Shown here one piece after another: positions 1-8,277 of a stretch of DNA of 17,964 bases. The position numbers were made by a program, and so were the translations under genes. Origin of the DNA: Burkholderiaceae bacterium (GTDB taxonomy: Bacteria > Pseudomonadota > Gammaproteobacteria > Burkholderiales > Burkholderiaceae); contig CANBSM010000015.1 in the NCBI GenBank assembly GCA_947372155.1, positions 1 through 17,964 of the forward strand, written 5' to 3'. The first letter of the stretch is position 1. The number at the start of each line of letters is the position of its first letter. A model generated the notes under the pieces. The model saw only the letters and a program-made list of their open reading frames with translations. It did not search any database and had not been told where the DNA came from.

Positions 1-402
1 GTCTACTGCTTTGCACATGTCATAAATTGTGAGTAGGGCGACTTGGACTGCAGTGAGGGCTTCCATTTCAACGCCGGTTGGTCCGGTAGTTTCTGCTCTT
101 ACTTGACAGGTAATACTGCTTTCTTGGGGATTGGTCTGAAATTCCAGGCTAACGTGGGTAAGTGCTAAAGGGTGGCATAAAGGAATAAGGTCTGCCGTTC
201 TTTTCGATGCCTGAATGCCTGCAATCCTGGCAATCCCCAAGACATCCCCCTTTTTATGGGTACCGGCCTCCACCACTTTGAAGGTATCTGGAAGCATCGA
301 AATTTTGCCAGTAGCAATAGCAATACGATGGGTATTGGGCTTATCGCCAACGTTTACCATGTGGGCTTGGCCACTGGCGTCAAAATGAGTTAGTTTATTC
401 AT
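1..402 (-). CDS. moaC: Cyclic pyranopterin monophosphate synthase MoaC (3' end outside the window)
   Basis: Molybdenum cofactor synthesis: MoaC converts the cyclic GTP product of MoaA into cyclic pyranopterin monophosphate in the cytoplasm. The reverse strand is open for 134 codons from an ATG at 402-400 to the window edge, with no stop. Visible family motifs are KKGDVL (residues 50-55), the LCHPL block (75-79), [10 protein letters not shown] (110-119) and IYDMCKAVD at the last visible residues. His77, Asp128 and Lys131 fall at the numbering known for the active site of E. coli MoaC. The family is about 160 residues long, so roughly 25-30 codons lie beyond the edge; this is a window cut, not a truncation of the gene. 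No convincing Shine-Dalgarno precedes the ATG. It diverges from the M48 protease gene with 23 bp between start codons. Confidence 0.95.
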   Translation of the reverse strand, partial: MNKLTHFDASGQAHMVNVGDKPNTHRIAIATGKISMLPDTFKVVEAGTHKKGDVLGIARIAGIQASKRTADLIPLCHPLALTHVSLEFQTNPQESSITCQVRAETTGPTGVEMEALTAVQVALLTIYDMCKAVD

Positions 403-425
403 GGGATAAGTTTTACCATATAGAT

Positions 426-2126
426 ATGCAAGACATAAAGTCAGTTCAAAAAACCTCTTTTTTGCGCCGTGCACTGGCTCTTCAGCTGATGTTGGGGGTA
501 GCTTGTTCTGGGTTCCCTGCCTATGCTGCCGCTCCGGCTGGTGATGTGTCGGTGGAGGGTAATTCTGCGGCACTGCAAAATATCGGCAGGGCAATGCAGT
601 CGCCTGATGCGCGTCCTGCCAATTCGCCAACACGTAGTTCCATGCAGAGTCAGCCAACGATTGTTTTGCCTGATATGGGCGATCCTGGTGGTGATGCCCT
701 AAGTCGGGTGGACGAACGTAAGTATGGCGAGATGATCATGCGCCAGATTCGTCCAGATCCTGATTATTCAAATGACTTACCGATCTATGATTTTTTAAAT
801 CAGATGGAGCGTCGTTTATTGCAAGCTGCAAAAAGGATGCAACTTGGTGGCGCAAACGAGCAGGGAAGCGGGGCTTATAACTTCGAAGTATTTGCAGTCA
901 AAGATAGCAGTATTAATGCGTTTGCATTGCCGGGTGGATTTATCGGTTTTCATACTGGCTTGATTGTCAGTGCGGAATCAGACTCTGAGGTTGCCTCAGT
1001 TATGGGTCATGAAACAGGGCACGTATTGCAACGTCACCTTGCTCGTCAGATGGATAAGCAAACTACCAATACGATGATTGCTGTTGCCGGTATGGTTCTA
1101 GGTGCTCTGGCTATGTCTCGTAATCCACAGGCAGCAGCGGGATTAATGCAGGGTGGCCAAGCGGCAGCGATTAATAATCAGCTGTCCTATTCTAGGGATG
1201 CTGAGCGCGAAGCAGATCGCGTGGGGTTTCAGATTTTGGATGCCAGTGGCTATGATGTAAATGGCGCCCCTGGATTTTTTCAGCGCTTACAAAAAGCAAC
1301 AGGCCTGATGGATAAAGGCGTGCCTTCATACGTGCGTACCCACCCCTTAACAACAGACCGTATTGCAGATATGCAAGACAGGGCTCGCACTGTGGCATCA
1401 CGTAATGTCCCGATATCTGTTGAGTTTTATTTTATTAAGGCTCGGGCACGCATGGAGCAATCGGGAACCTCCAGCGGAATGTATGACTTAAAAAATACCT
1501 TTGATAGCTTGAGCAAACAGCAGCCAATTGGTAAGCAGTTGGAAGGCTTTTATGGATTGGCTTTAATAGCCCAGCGTCAAGGAAAAATAGATCAGGCAGA
1601 AGCTGATTTACAGCAAGCCCGCAATCTAGCGCAGAAGGCGAGTGCTCCAGGGTCGCCTATTCAGAGACAAAGCCTATCGTTAGATATCACTGCTTCTGAA
1701 CTTGCTCTAGCAAAAGGTAAAGGCGATGAGGCATTACAAATTGCTCAATCTACCCTGCGGGCATATCCGCAATCTTATGCAGCAGGTGCTGCAATGATTA
1801 ATGCAGAGTTAAAGCTTGGTCGCACCAACGATGCGGTCACTTGGTTAAAGGCGCGCACAAGAGCCCAGCCTAATGAAATTGTGTGGTGGAACTTGCTATC
1901 GAAGTCTTATGATCAAGCCGGTAATATCCCCATGCGTCATTACGCCTTGGGTGAAAAGTATGCGCTTGAGGGTGCTTGGCCTTCTGCGATTGAACAGCTT
2001 CGTATTGCCCGAGCAGCTGGTGGCGCTGATTTTTATCAGGGATCAAGTATTGATGCACGTTTGCGTGAAATGCAGCGTCAGTACCAAGATGAACTCAAAG
2101 AGCAAGGCAAACAAATGCCTGGTTAG
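426..2126 (+). CDS. bepA: Periplasmic M48 zinc metalloprotease with C-terminal TPR region (BepA/YfgC-like)
   Basis: Predicted periplasmic chaperone-protease acting on outer-membrane protein and LptD assembly, by analogy with E. coli BepA. The 566-residue protein begins with a signal peptide: basic RR at 14-15, a hydrophobic stretch to about residue 29, and an AYA/AAA cleavage site near 34-36. The C at 27 lacks a proper lipobox, so a lipoprotein is unlikely. The peptidase core carries HETGH (195-199, two zinc His and the catalytic Glu), the third ligand Glu260 in the ExxAD motif (260-264), and His306 in a THPL segment matching the BepA regulatory His loop. Residues from about 320 to 540 are helical, Ala/Leu-rich TPR-like repeats. 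The start at 426 gives a proper signal peptide, although no clear ribosome binding site is seen. Its TAG stop overlaps the stop of the convergent gene. Assignment to the BepA family is firm; orthology in substrate is inferred. Confidence 0.9.
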   Translation: MQDIKSVQKTSFLRRALALQLMLGVACSGFPAYAAAPAGDVSVEGNSAALQNIGRAMQSPDARPANSPTRSSMQSQPTIVLPDMGDPGGDALSRVDERKYGEMIMRQIRPDPDYSNDLPIYDFLNQMERRLLQAAKRMQLGGANEQGSGAYNFEVFAVKDSSINAFALPGGFIGFHTGLIVSAESDSEVASVMGHETGHVLQRHLARQMDKQTTNTMIAVAGMVLGALAMSRNPQAAAGLMQGGQAAAINNQLSYSRDAEREADRVGFQILDASGYDVNGAPGFFQRLQKATGLMDKGVPSYVRTHPLTTDRIADMQDRARTVASRNVPISVEFYFIKARARMEQSGTSSGMYDLKNTFDSLSKQQPIGKQLEGFYGLALIAQRQGKIDQAEADLQQARNLAQKASAPGSPIQRQSLSLDITASELALAKGKGDEALQIAQSTLRAYPQSYAAGAAMINAELKLGRTNDAVTWLKARTRAQPNEIVWWNLLSKSYDQAGNIPMRHYALGEKYALEGAWPSAIEQLRIARAAGGADFYQGSSIDARLREMQRQYQDELKEQGKQMPG

Positions 2127-2746
2127 GGCAATGGTTTAGCTATGTAGTGAAAGCGAGAAGCTAGCTCTTGAGAATGAATGGGGTCTAAGGGCAATTGTTT
2201 TCCCTGCCAAGTCCAAGAACCACCAAAGCTACAAGCTTCTTCACGGAGCTTAGCTAGCTCAGAAAAATGGTCCAGATCGTGGTCATGCAACAAAGCGATT
2301 ACTTCGCCATCTCTTTTAATAAATTGGGTATCAATATTACTGTTGTTGCTATCGTAAATAGTTTGGTTGACTGCGCCAACAATGTAAATATTGCCCTTCT
2401 CATCACTTAGTGCAGCACTGGGCTCCATGATTTGATGGCATTGATTGGTGAAGTGCAAATTCTTTTCACTAGGAATCATTCGCACTACCCAAGGGGTGGC
2501 ATCTAGGGTAATAAAGACTCGTTGCGGACCATTCTGAAAAAAATATTTTCCCAATTCATCATGGGCATAGTTACGAGCAATAAATTCATTTAAGGCTCTG
2601 TGTTGAATCACTTGGCCTGGAAGGTTATTTTGTTGAGTGAACTCGTCACGCATACGCCATTGACCGCGACGGTCTAAAGCAAGCCAACCATAGCAATCAG
2701 GCACATTGGGCCACTTCATCAGCGACCGAAGTACTTGATCATCCAT
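2123..2746 (-). CDS. Conserved protein of unknown function
   Basis: A 207-residue predicted soluble protein without signal peptide or membrane segment. I do not recognise a function. It resembles an uncharacterised family I associate with Burkholderiales, but I cannot recall the family number. Conspicuous blocks are WPNVPDCYGWLALDRRG near the N-terminus, then a FIARNY...FFQNGPQRVF segment and a TPWVVRM segment in the middle, and SFGGSWTW near the C-terminus. I chose the ATG at 2746-2744, which lies 4 nt after the stop of the upstream NTF2-like gene and suggests translational coupling. An in-frame ATG at 2824 would add 26 residues and overlap the neighbour by 74 bp; those residues have no family look. 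It is the last gene of the ilvE-to-here run, and its TAA overlaps the protease TAG at 2123-2126. Confidence 0.85.
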   Translation of the reverse strand: MDDQVLRSLMKWPNVPDCYGWLALDRRGQWRMRDEFTQQNNLPGQVIQHRALNEFIARNYAHDELGKYFFQNGPQRVFITLDATPWVVRMIPSEKNLHFTNQCHQIMEPSAALSDEKGNIYIVGAVNQTIYDSNNSNIDTQFIKRDGEVIALLHDHDLDHFSELAKLREEACSFGGSWTWQGKQLPLDPIHSQELASRFHYIAKPLP

Positions 2747-2750
2747 AAAT

Positions 2751-3185
2751 TCAGTGCAAACCGTGCGGCGTAGAGGGAGCATCGAAGGTCTCTTCAGTAG
2801 AGTGGCTGGCATGTAGATGTGCAATGCGCCAACCCTGACTATCTTGTAGAAGAACGAGTGTGATGTTTAGGAAAAATTCTGCTTCAACTTGATCGGCTCT
2901 TAGATGTACTGCTTCAGTAGTGTCGTATACCGCAGCACCTAAAACAGAGTGGCTAATACAAGCAATGGGCTCCAGGAATAAAGGTTGCTTGGCAAGCAGT
3001 CTTTCTAAGCCCTCTCGGATTTCTGCATGACCAGTTAAGCGATGACCTTCTGGAAGAACGCAGGTAATAGAGTCATCATCCAACCAAATATCCAGAGCAC
3101 CTTGGACATCGCGATGACGTAAGGCATCTCGCCATGCCTCTACTACATCATCTGCACTGTGAAAGAGTCTGGCAAGTTTGGTCAT
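2751..3185 (-). CDS. NTF2/SnoaL-like cone-fold protein (DUF4440 type)
   Basis: A 144-residue cytoplasmic protein with the layout of the NTF2-like superfamily. An N-terminal helix (about residues 10-35, including VVEAWRDAL) is followed by WLDDDSITCVLPEG (34-47), a GHAEIREGLERLL helix (52-64), and beta strands ending in GWRIAHLHASHS. Members of this fold include enzymes, ligand binders and dimerisation modules, so the fold alone does not give a substrate. A weak AGGA-type ribosome binding site lies about 10 nt before the ATG. It sits 17 bp after waaF and 4 bp before the unknown-function gene, whose start it probably couples to. The tail from about residue 128 (TEETFDAPSTPHG) is a low-conservation extension. 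Fold assignment is good; function is unknown. Confidence 0.85.
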   Translation of the reverse strand: MTKLARLFHSADDVVEAWRDALRHRDVQGALDIWLDDDSITCVLPEGHRLTGHAEIREGLERLLAKQPLFLEPIACISHSVLGAAVYDTTEAVHLRADQVEAEFFLNITLVLLQDSQGWRIAHLHASHSTEETFDAPSTPHGLH

Positions 3186-3202
3186 GGCTCACTATTCCTG
3201 GA

Positions 3203-4243
3203 TTATGGCTGCAAGGTATTCAGTGTAGCGAATACTTGTTCCGGCATGATGTCGTTTAAGCACTTTAAGTGACCGAGCGGACATTCTCTTTTGTGGCATG
3301 GACTGCAGGGGAGATTTAACCAAATTACTTTGGCTTTATCCGATAAGGGCGGAGTGTGGGCTGGATCGCTTGAGCCAAAAATGGCTACCTGCGGGGTTTT
3401 GAGAGCTGCTGCAATGTGCATCAAGCCTGAATCATTGCTGATAACGGCTTTGCTCATGCCAATCAAGGCAATCGCTTCATCTAGTGAAGTGTCTCCACAC
3501 CAGTTATGAATGTGGGCATCTTGCTTTGCTTGAGAGTGAATTTCTTGGGCAAGCGCATGATCGCCTTTGCTGCCCAAAAGAATGATCTGATGATTGGGAT
3601 TGCTAGCAATTAATCCTTGTGCTAATTGCGCAAAATGACTAGTTGGCCAGCGTTTGGTTGGGCCGTATTCGGCGCCAGGGCACATGACATAAATATTGAC
3701 AGGATCAATCTTGGCGCTAAGTAGTTTGGCTAGTACAGATTGCTTGGCAATACCTGAAACATTTAACGTGGGTATAAGGTTGCTAACTGGTGATCTATCC
3801 TGCTCTTCTTTTAGCAGTTGGCTCAACGCAAGATAGTGCTCGACCATGGGTGGGCGATTGACCTTGCTTGGATTATCTAGCGATAAATTAATTAAGCCAA
3901 AGCGTAACTCACCACGATAGCCAATGCGAAAAGGAATATCAGCGAGCCAAGGAATAAGTGCCGACTTAAAGCTATTAGGCAATACAAAGCAGGCTTGATA
4001 TTTTTTTATTGCCAACTTTTTTGCTAATTCTTTGCGCAGGCTCCATTGCAACTTTTTGTGTTCGAACTTTGCTTCAATTACCTCATGCACCTCTGAGCAA
4101 GCACGATAGATAGGCGCCACCCATGTGCTGGCAAGTACATCAATATTGGCTTCTGGATATTGCGCTTTGAGATTTGCCAGTAAAGGCTGAGTCATTACAG
4201 CATCCCCAATCCAGTTTGGGGCAATGATCAGAATACCGTGCAT
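3203..4243 (-). CDS. waaF: Lipopolysaccharide heptosyltransferase II
   Basis: GT9-family glycosyltransferase that adds the second L-glycero-D-manno-heptose to the LPS inner core on the cytoplasmic face of the inner membrane. The 346-residue length is usual for WaaF. Motifs seen are the N-terminal IIAPNWIGDAVM (5-16, acceptor domain), PGAEYGPTKRWP in the middle, a GCG-like WCGDTSL segment, the SNDSGLMHIAAAL nucleotide-sugar block, FGSSDPAHTPP, and the Cys-rich PCSPCHKRECPLGHLKC segment typical of WaaF near the C-terminus. It lies in a minus-strand run after the zinc-finger gene (46-bp gap that holds a hairpin) and 17 bp before the NTF2-like gene. WaaC is the nearest alternative; the APNWIGD start and the Cys-rich tail favour WaaF. 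Confidence 0.95.
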   Translation of the reverse strand: MHGILIIAPNWIGDAVMTQPLLANLKAQYPEANIDVLASTWVAPIYRACSEVHEVIEAKFEHKKLQWSLRKELAKKLAIKKYQACFVLPNSFKSALIPWLADIPFRIGYRGELRFGLINLSLDNPSKVNRPPMVEHYLALSQLLKEEQDRSPVSNLIPTLNVSGIAKQSVLAKLLSAKIDPVNIYVMCPGAEYGPTKRWPTSHFAQLAQGLIASNPNHQIILLGSKGDHALAQEIHSQAKQDAHIHNWCGDTSLDEAIALIGMSKAVISNDSGLMHIAAALKTPQVAIFGSSDPAHTPPLSDKAKVIWLNLPCSPCHKRECPLGHLKCLNDIMPEQVFATLNTLQP

Positions 4244-4261
4244 GTGATGTATCCCGACTCA

Positions 4262-4280
4262 GCGCCTCAAGATGAGGCGC
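4262..4280 (-). other. Perfect 8-bp hairpin in the zinc-finger/waaF gap
   Basis: GCGCCTCA (4262-4269) is the exact reverse complement of TGAGGCGC (4273-4280), leaving a 3-nt loop. A second copy of GATGAGGC follows at 4282-4289, so the GCCTCA arm could pair with either copy. Neither side is followed by a T-tract, so it is not a standard intrinsic terminator. It lies 19 bp upstream of the waaF start and directly after the zinc-finger stop. It may act as a processing site, an mRNA-stability element or a translation-control hairpin; which of these is unknown. Confidence 0.45.
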
Positions 4281-4289
4281 CGATGAGGC

Positions 4290-4478
4290 TTAGTGACCGT
4301 GCGGCTCAGTGCCGGGAATGAGTTTGTACTCAGTGCCACAGTAGGGGCACTTGGCTTCGCCGGTCTCGGTGATATCTAGAAAAACGCGTGGGTGCGAGTT
4401 CCATGCTGGTGTTTTATTGGTGGGGCAATGTAATGGTAAATCTTTGCCATCCACCATAACAACTTGAGCTTGAGTCAT
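4290..4478 (-). CDS. Small zinc-finger protein of the zf-CHCC family
   Basis: A 62-residue protein with the CHCC zinc-site pattern: Cys18, His29, Cys44 and Cys47, in the contexts LHCP, SHPRVFLD and KCPYCGTEY. The family is the bacterial relative of the zinc-binding accessory subunit of respiratory complex I (NDUFS6), and in proteobacteria is usually annotated only as a zinc-finger domain-containing protein. A ribosome binding site AGGAAA (minus strand, complement of 4485-4490) lies 6 nt before the ATG and fixes the start. The C-terminal tail is His-containing (EPHGH). It sits 23 bp after ilvE and 46 bp before waaF, away from any nuo gene in this window, so position gives no hint of a partner. 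Zinc binding is inferred from the motif. Confidence 0.9.
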   Translation of the reverse strand: MTQAQVVMVDGKDLPLHCPTNKTPAWNSHPRVFLDITETGEAKCPYCGTEYKLIPGTEPHGH

Positions 4479-4501
4479 GTGCTGTTTCCTAGTTACTGAA
4501 A

Positions 4502-5425
4502 TTACTTAACGTAAGTGAGCCAAGATTTGTATGTATCGTTTCTGCCGTACACCGCATCAAAATACGTCTTTTGAATTTTCTCAGTGATTGGACCACGCTT
4601 GCCATCACCAATAGTGCGATCATCCAATTCACGAATTGGAGTGACCTCAGCGGCTGTACCAGTAAAGAAAGCTTCATCAGCAGAATAGACTTCATCGCGA
4701 GTGATGCGTTTTTCACGAATTTCATAACCAAGATCTTTGGCGATCTGAATAACAGAGTCACGTGTGATGCCATCTAAGCAGGATGCCAAGTCTGGTGTGT
4801 ACACAATCCCGTTGCGAACCATAAAGAGGTTCTCGCCAGAACCTTCAGAGACATAACCCTCGGTATCGAGCAATAAAGCTTCATCGTAGCCATTGGCGGT
4901 TACTTCTTGGTTAGCCAAAATGGAGTTGATGTAGTAGCCAGAGGCCTTTGCACGTACCAGTGAGGAATTGACAAAGTGGCGTGTAAATGAGGAGGTTTTA
5001 ACCCGAATGCCCTTATTTAGGCCATCTTCACCCAAATACGCACCCCATTCCCAGGCAGCGATCGAGGTGTGGATGCTGTTGCCTTTAGGGGAAATTCCCA
5101 GCTTTTGGGAGCCAATAAAGATAATTGGGCGGATATAGCAGGCTTCGAGCTTATTGCTATTAACCACGTCAATAATGCCCTTGCTGATCTCCTCAGGGCT
5201 ATAAGGCATGTTCATTTGGAAGATCTTAGTGCCGTTAAAAAGGCGCTTTACGTGCTCTGGAAGGCGGAAAATGGCAGTTCCCTGGGGGGTCTTATAGGCC
5301 CGAATACCCTCAAATACACCCATTCCGTAGTGCAAACTGTGGGTTAGCACATGAACATTGGCCTCGCGCCAAGGAATTAGCTTCCCATCAGTCCAAATAA
5401 AGCCATCGCGGTCAGACATCGACAT
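4502..5425 (-). CDS. ilvE: Branched-chain amino-acid aminotransferase
   Basis: PLP-dependent fold-type IV aminotransferase that makes leucine, isoleucine and valine from their 2-oxo acids with glutamate. The 307-residue length is normal. The catalytic PLP lysine is Lys160 in RAKASGYY. Other family marks are THSLHYGMGVFEGIRAY (28-44), EGSGENLF (194-201), LDGITRDS (217-224) and FFTGTAAEVTPI (253-264). The ATG at 5425 is preceded by AAGGT with about 7-nt spacing; the second in-frame ATG two codons later is too far from it. This is the first gene of the minus-strand run and reads away from pgk. D-amino-acid aminotransferase and aminodeoxychorismate lyase share the fold, but the motifs and length match IlvE. 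Confidence 0.95.
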   Translation of the reverse strand: MSMSDRDGFIWTDGKLIPWREANVHVLTHSLHYGMGVFEGIRAYKTPQGTAIFRLPEHVKRLFNGTKIFQMNMPYSPEEISKGIIDVVNSNKLEACYIRPIIFIGSQKLGISPKGNSIHTSIAAWEWGAYLGEDGLNKGIRVKTSSFTRHFVNSSLVRAKASGYYINSILANQEVTANGYDEALLLDTEGYVSEGSGENLFMVRNGIVYTPDLASCLDGITRDSVIQIAKDLGYEIREKRITRDEVYSADEAFFTGTAAEVTPIRELDDRTIGDGKRGPITEKIQKTYFDAVYGRNDTYKSWLTYVK

Positions 5426-5626
5426 TTTCTTTACCTTTTGTGTCTATTAAGTATCCGTATTACAGGCATCTAGCCGATCGGTTTTGATCTTCCGGCCCAG
5501 AATGCAATGAAGTCCTTATTGTAGAGCAGGCAGGGGGCAGTCTGTCGGCTCGGATCCTCGGGAGTAGCTGGACCAGAGCCTTTAGAATGGAGCTTTCCCC
5601 ATAAACCATCTTATTTACCCAAACTC
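5426..5626. promoter_or_regulatory. Divergent intergenic region between ilvE and pgk
   Basis: This 201-bp gap separates the starts of two divergent gene runs, so it should hold a promoter for each. I could not find a pair of good -35 and -10 boxes with proper spacing in either direction. On the plus strand TAGAAT (5583-5588) is a fair -10 but has no matching -35. Towards ilvE, TAATAC or GATACT within 5440-5465 (minus strand) are weak -10 candidates. An 8-bp palindrome CCGATCGG lies at 5474-5481. No riboswitch, leader peptide or terminator was recognised. The regulatory role is inferred from gene orientation. Confidence 0.55.
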
Positions 5627-6838
5627 ATGCCCGATTCCTTATTTAAAGTTAAGCGTTTAAGCGAATTAGCCCAATCAGGTCAATTAAAGGGTAAGCGGGT
5701 TTTGATCCGTGCCGACCTGAATGTTCCTCAAGATGAGGCCGGCAATATCACTGAAGACACTCGGATTCGGGCGTCGATGCCGGCGGTCCAGATGTGTTTA
5801 GATGCTGGAGCGGCTGTGATGGTGACCTCCCATTTGGGTCGTCCAACAGAAGGGGAATTTAAGCCGGAAGATAGTTTGGCTCCGGTTGCTGATCGCATTG
5901 CAAACTTACTAAATCGCAAAGTTCCATTAATTAGTGATTGGGTGGATGGCGGATTTGAAGTGAATCCTGGCGAACTAGTGTTGTTAGAAAACTGCCGCCT
6001 CAATGTCGGCGAGAAAAAGAATAGCGACGAGTTAGCTAAAAAGATTGCTGCATTGTGTGATGTCTATGTAAATGATGCATTTGGAACTGCGCATCGTGCT
6101 GAGGCAACAACCTATGGTGTGGCGAAGTTTGCAGCAGTTGCTTGCGCTGGCCCTCTGATGGCCGCTGAATTAGATGCGTTAAGTCGTGCGCTGGCCAGCC
6201 CAAAGCGTCCCTTAGTTGCAATTGTTGCTGGCTCAAAAGTGTCTTCCAAGCTCACTATTCTCAAAGCTTTATCCGAGAAGGTAGATGAGCTGATTGTCGG
6301 CGGCGGCATTGCTAATACCTTCATGCTTGCAAAAGGTTTGCCTATTGGTAAATCACTTGCGGAACCTGATTTGGTTGATGAAGCCAGAGAGATTATGGAG
6401 ATCATGGAAAAGCGTGGCGCCCATGTTCCGATTCCAGAGGATGTTGTAGTTGCTAATGAATTGTCTCCATTAGCGCGCGCAAATCGCGTTCCTGCGGATC
6501 AGGTTGCAGAAGACGACATGATCTTGGACATTGGTCCAAAGACTGCCGCACGTTTATCCATCATGCTCGCTCACGCTGGCACGATTGTTTGGAATGGCCC
6601 ATTGGGCGTATTTGAAATTGATCAATTTGGTGGTGGCACCAAGATGTTGGCTGCAGCGATTGCACACTCACCTGCGTTCTCTATTGCTGGTGGTGGTGAT
6701 ACTTTGGCGGCAATTGCGAAGTACGGTATTGAGAATCAAGTGGATTACATCTCTACTGGCGGCGGCGCCTTCTTAGAATTCTTAGAAGGCAAAACTTTGC
6801 CGGCCTTTGCAATACTTGCTGAAAGAGCGAAAGACTAA
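5627..6838 (+). CDS. pgk: Phosphoglycerate kinase
   Basis: Reversible transfer of phosphate from 1,3-bisphosphoglycerate to ADP in glycolysis and gluconeogenesis, in the cytoplasm. At 403 residues it has the usual length. Substrate-side motifs are RADLNVP (28-34), SHLGRP (68-73) and NDAFGTAHR (149-157). Nucleotide-side motifs are AGSKVSSK (201-208), NGPLGVFE (323-330), GGGDT (355-359) and [13 protein letters not shown] (376-388). The AGSKV form in place of the common GAKV is, to my knowledge, ordinary in beta-proteobacteria. The ATG follows an AT-rich stretch without a strong ribosome binding site. It heads the seven-gene plus-strand run and is followed after 2 nt by pyk. Confidence 0.97.
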   Translation: MPDSLFKVKRLSELAQSGQLKGKRVLIRADLNVPQDEAGNITEDTRIRASMPAVQMCLDAGAAVMVTSHLGRPTEGEFKPEDSLAPVADRIANLLNRKVPLISDWVDGGFEVNPGELVLLENCRLNVGEKKNSDELAKKIAALCDVYVNDAFGTAHRAEATTYGVAKFAAVACAGPLMAAELDALSRALASPKRPLVAIVAGSKVSSKLTILKALSEKVDELIVGGGIANTFMLAKGLPIGKSLAEPDLVDEAREIMEIMEKRGAHVPIPEDVVVANELSPLARANRVPADQVAEDDMILDIGPKTAARLSIMLAHAGTIVWNGPLGVFEIDQFGGGTKMLAAAIAHSPAFSIAGGGDTLAAIAKYGIENQVDYISTGGGAFLEFLEGKTLPAFAILAERAKD

Positions 6839-6840
6839 AT

Positions 6841-8277
6841 ATGTTGAGAGCAACAAAGATCATTGCAACCTTGGGGCCTGCTTCCGAAAAGCCTGAAGTT
6901 TTGCGTGACATGATTCGCGCTGGTGTAGATGTGGTGCGGATGAATTTCTCTCATGGTACTGTTGCTGACCATAAAGCGCGTCACGATTTAGTGCGTACTA
7001 TCTCTGCTGAGGTAGGCAAAGAAGTGGGCATCATGGCTGACTTACAGGGTCCTAAAATTCGCGTAGGTAAATTTGTTGATAGCAAAATTCTTCTGAAAGA
7101 AGGTGACAAATTTACTCTGGACATAGCATGTGAGCTTGGCGATCAAACCAAAGTAGGTCTTGATTACAAAGAGTTACCTGGTGATGTAAGGCCAGGCGAT
7201 CGACTGTTGTTAAATGATGGATTGGTTGTTCTCACAGTTCAGAGCGTTAAGGGTGGGGAAATCTTTACCGTTGTTGAGCAAGGCGGACCGCTCTCCAATA
7301 ACAAAGGTATTAATCGTGCTGGTGGTGGCTTGACTGCACCAGCACTGACTGAAAAAGATATTACTGATTTAGATGCGGCGATTGCAATGGGCGTTGATTT
7401 CTTGGCAATCAGCTTTCCTAAAGATGGCGCCGATATGGCCTATGCCCGTAAGTTGGCTGATGCAGCTAGCGCCAAATATGGTGTTGGCAAAGTCAGAACA
7501 ATTGCTAAGGTGGAGCGTGCCGAAGCGATTGAACCTGAGGCTCTTAAAAGTATTATTGCCGAGAGTGATGGCATCATGGTTGCGCGTGGCGATCTCGCTA
7601 TTGAAGTGGGCAATGCGGCAGTACCCGCCTTGCAAAAGCGCATGATTAGATGGGCGCGTGAGGCAGATAAATTTACGATTACTGCTACACAAATGATGGA
7701 ATCCATGATTAATGCTCCAGTGCCTACCCGCGCTGAAGTGAGTGACGTTGCTAACGCAGTGTTAGATGGCACTGATGCAGTGATGCTCTCCGCTGAATCT
7801 GCTGCAGGTATGTATCCAGTACAAACCATTAAAGCGATGGCAGAAATTTGCGTAGAGGCCGAGAAATCAGATCGCGTACAACTTGATACCGACTTTCTGG
7901 ATCAGACCTTTACTCGTATCGATCAAACCATTGCCTTGGGCGCACTCTTTACGGCACATCATTTGAATGCCGATGCTATTGCGGCTTTAACTGACTCTGG
8001 CTCAACGGCTATTTGGATGAGCCGTCACAATATTCATGTGCCCATCTTTGCATTGACTTCCAAGATTGCTACACAGCGAGCATTAAGCACCTATCGCAAT
8101 GTCACGCCGATTGGCTTGGATTACACAAAAGATCGCGACACTGCTCTGCAAGAAGTCGAGGCGTGTCTGAAAAAAATGGGCGTGGTTCAAAAAGGCAACA
8201 CCGTTGTACTGACTTCAGGTGAGCCGATGGGAGAACCTGGCGGTACCAATACGCTCAAGATTATTCATGTGAAGTAA
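6841..8277 (+). CDS. pyk: Pyruvate kinase
   Basis: Last ATP-forming step of glycolysis, phosphoenolpyruvate plus ADP to pyruvate. The 478-residue protein has the full A/B/A/C domain order: TKIIATLGPAS (5-15), VVRMNFSHG (31-39), IMADLQGPKIRVG (64-76), catalytic Lys223 in TIAKVERAEA, metal-site segment MVARGDLAIEVG (246-257), TATQMMESMI (281-290) and TRAEVSDVANAVLDGTDAVM (296-315), then a C-terminal allosteric domain with a Thr/Ser-rich phosphate-binding turn (LTDSGSTA). ADLQGPKIR is closer to PykA than to the PykF form ADTKGPEIR. Only 2 nt separate it from pgk, so it is very likely co-translated. It is followed by the 68-bp gap before fba. Confidence 0.97.
   Translation: MLRATKIIATLGPASEKPEVLRDMIRAGVDVVRMNFSHGTVADHKARHDLVRTISAEVGKEVGIMADLQGPKIRVGKFVDSKILLKEGDKFTLDIACELGDQTKVGLDYKELPGDVRPGDRLLLNDGLVVLTVQSVKGGEIFTVVEQGGPLSNNKGINRAGGGLTAPALTEKDITDLDAAIAMGVDFLAISFPKDGADMAYARKLADAASAKYGVGKVRTIAKVERAEAIEPEALKSIIAESDGIMVARGDLAIEVGNAAVPALQKRMIRWAREADKFTITATQMMESMINAPVPTRAEVSDVANAVLDGTDAVMLSAESAAGMYPVQTIKAMAEICVEAEKSDRVQLDTDFLDQTFTRIDQTIALGALFTAHHLNADAIAALTDSGSTAIWMSRHNIHVPIFALTSKIATQRALSTYRNVTPIGLDYTKDRDTALQEVEACLKKMGVVQKGNTVVLTSGEPMGEPGGTNTLKIIHVK

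Noticed and set aside
30..42. GTGAGTAGGGCGA occurs near both window ends (30-42 and again about 17901-17913), which could suggest a repeat flanking an island.
   Set aside because: The copies lie inside two unrelated coding regions in different frames. A match of about this length is expected by chance in 18 kb, and the region between is housekeeping DNA.
1..402. moaC as a truncated pseudogene.
   Set aside because: The frame is open to the first base, with conserved active-site residues; the cut is the window edge.
2747..2824. An earlier start for the unknown-function gene, adding 26 residues.
   Set aside because: It would overlap the NTF2-like gene by 74 bp, the added residues look unlike a conserved domain, and the ATG at 2746 has ideal coupling distance.
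2123..3185. The NTF2-like gene and the following unknown gene as one protein split by a frameshift.
   Set aside because: The NTF2-like domain is complete by itself, the second gene has its own ATG 4 nt after the stop, and the two segments look like different families.
5548..5580. GGCTC...GAGCC in the pgk leader as a riboswitch or attenuator.
   Set aside because: The stem is only 5 bp with a 23-nt loop, and no known riboswitch core or leader peptide is visible.
6227..6250. AGSKVSSK in place of the more common GAKVSDK motif in phosphoglycerate kinase as a loss of function.
   Set aside because: The lysine is kept, all other motifs are intact, and I recall this form as ordinary in beta-proteobacteria.
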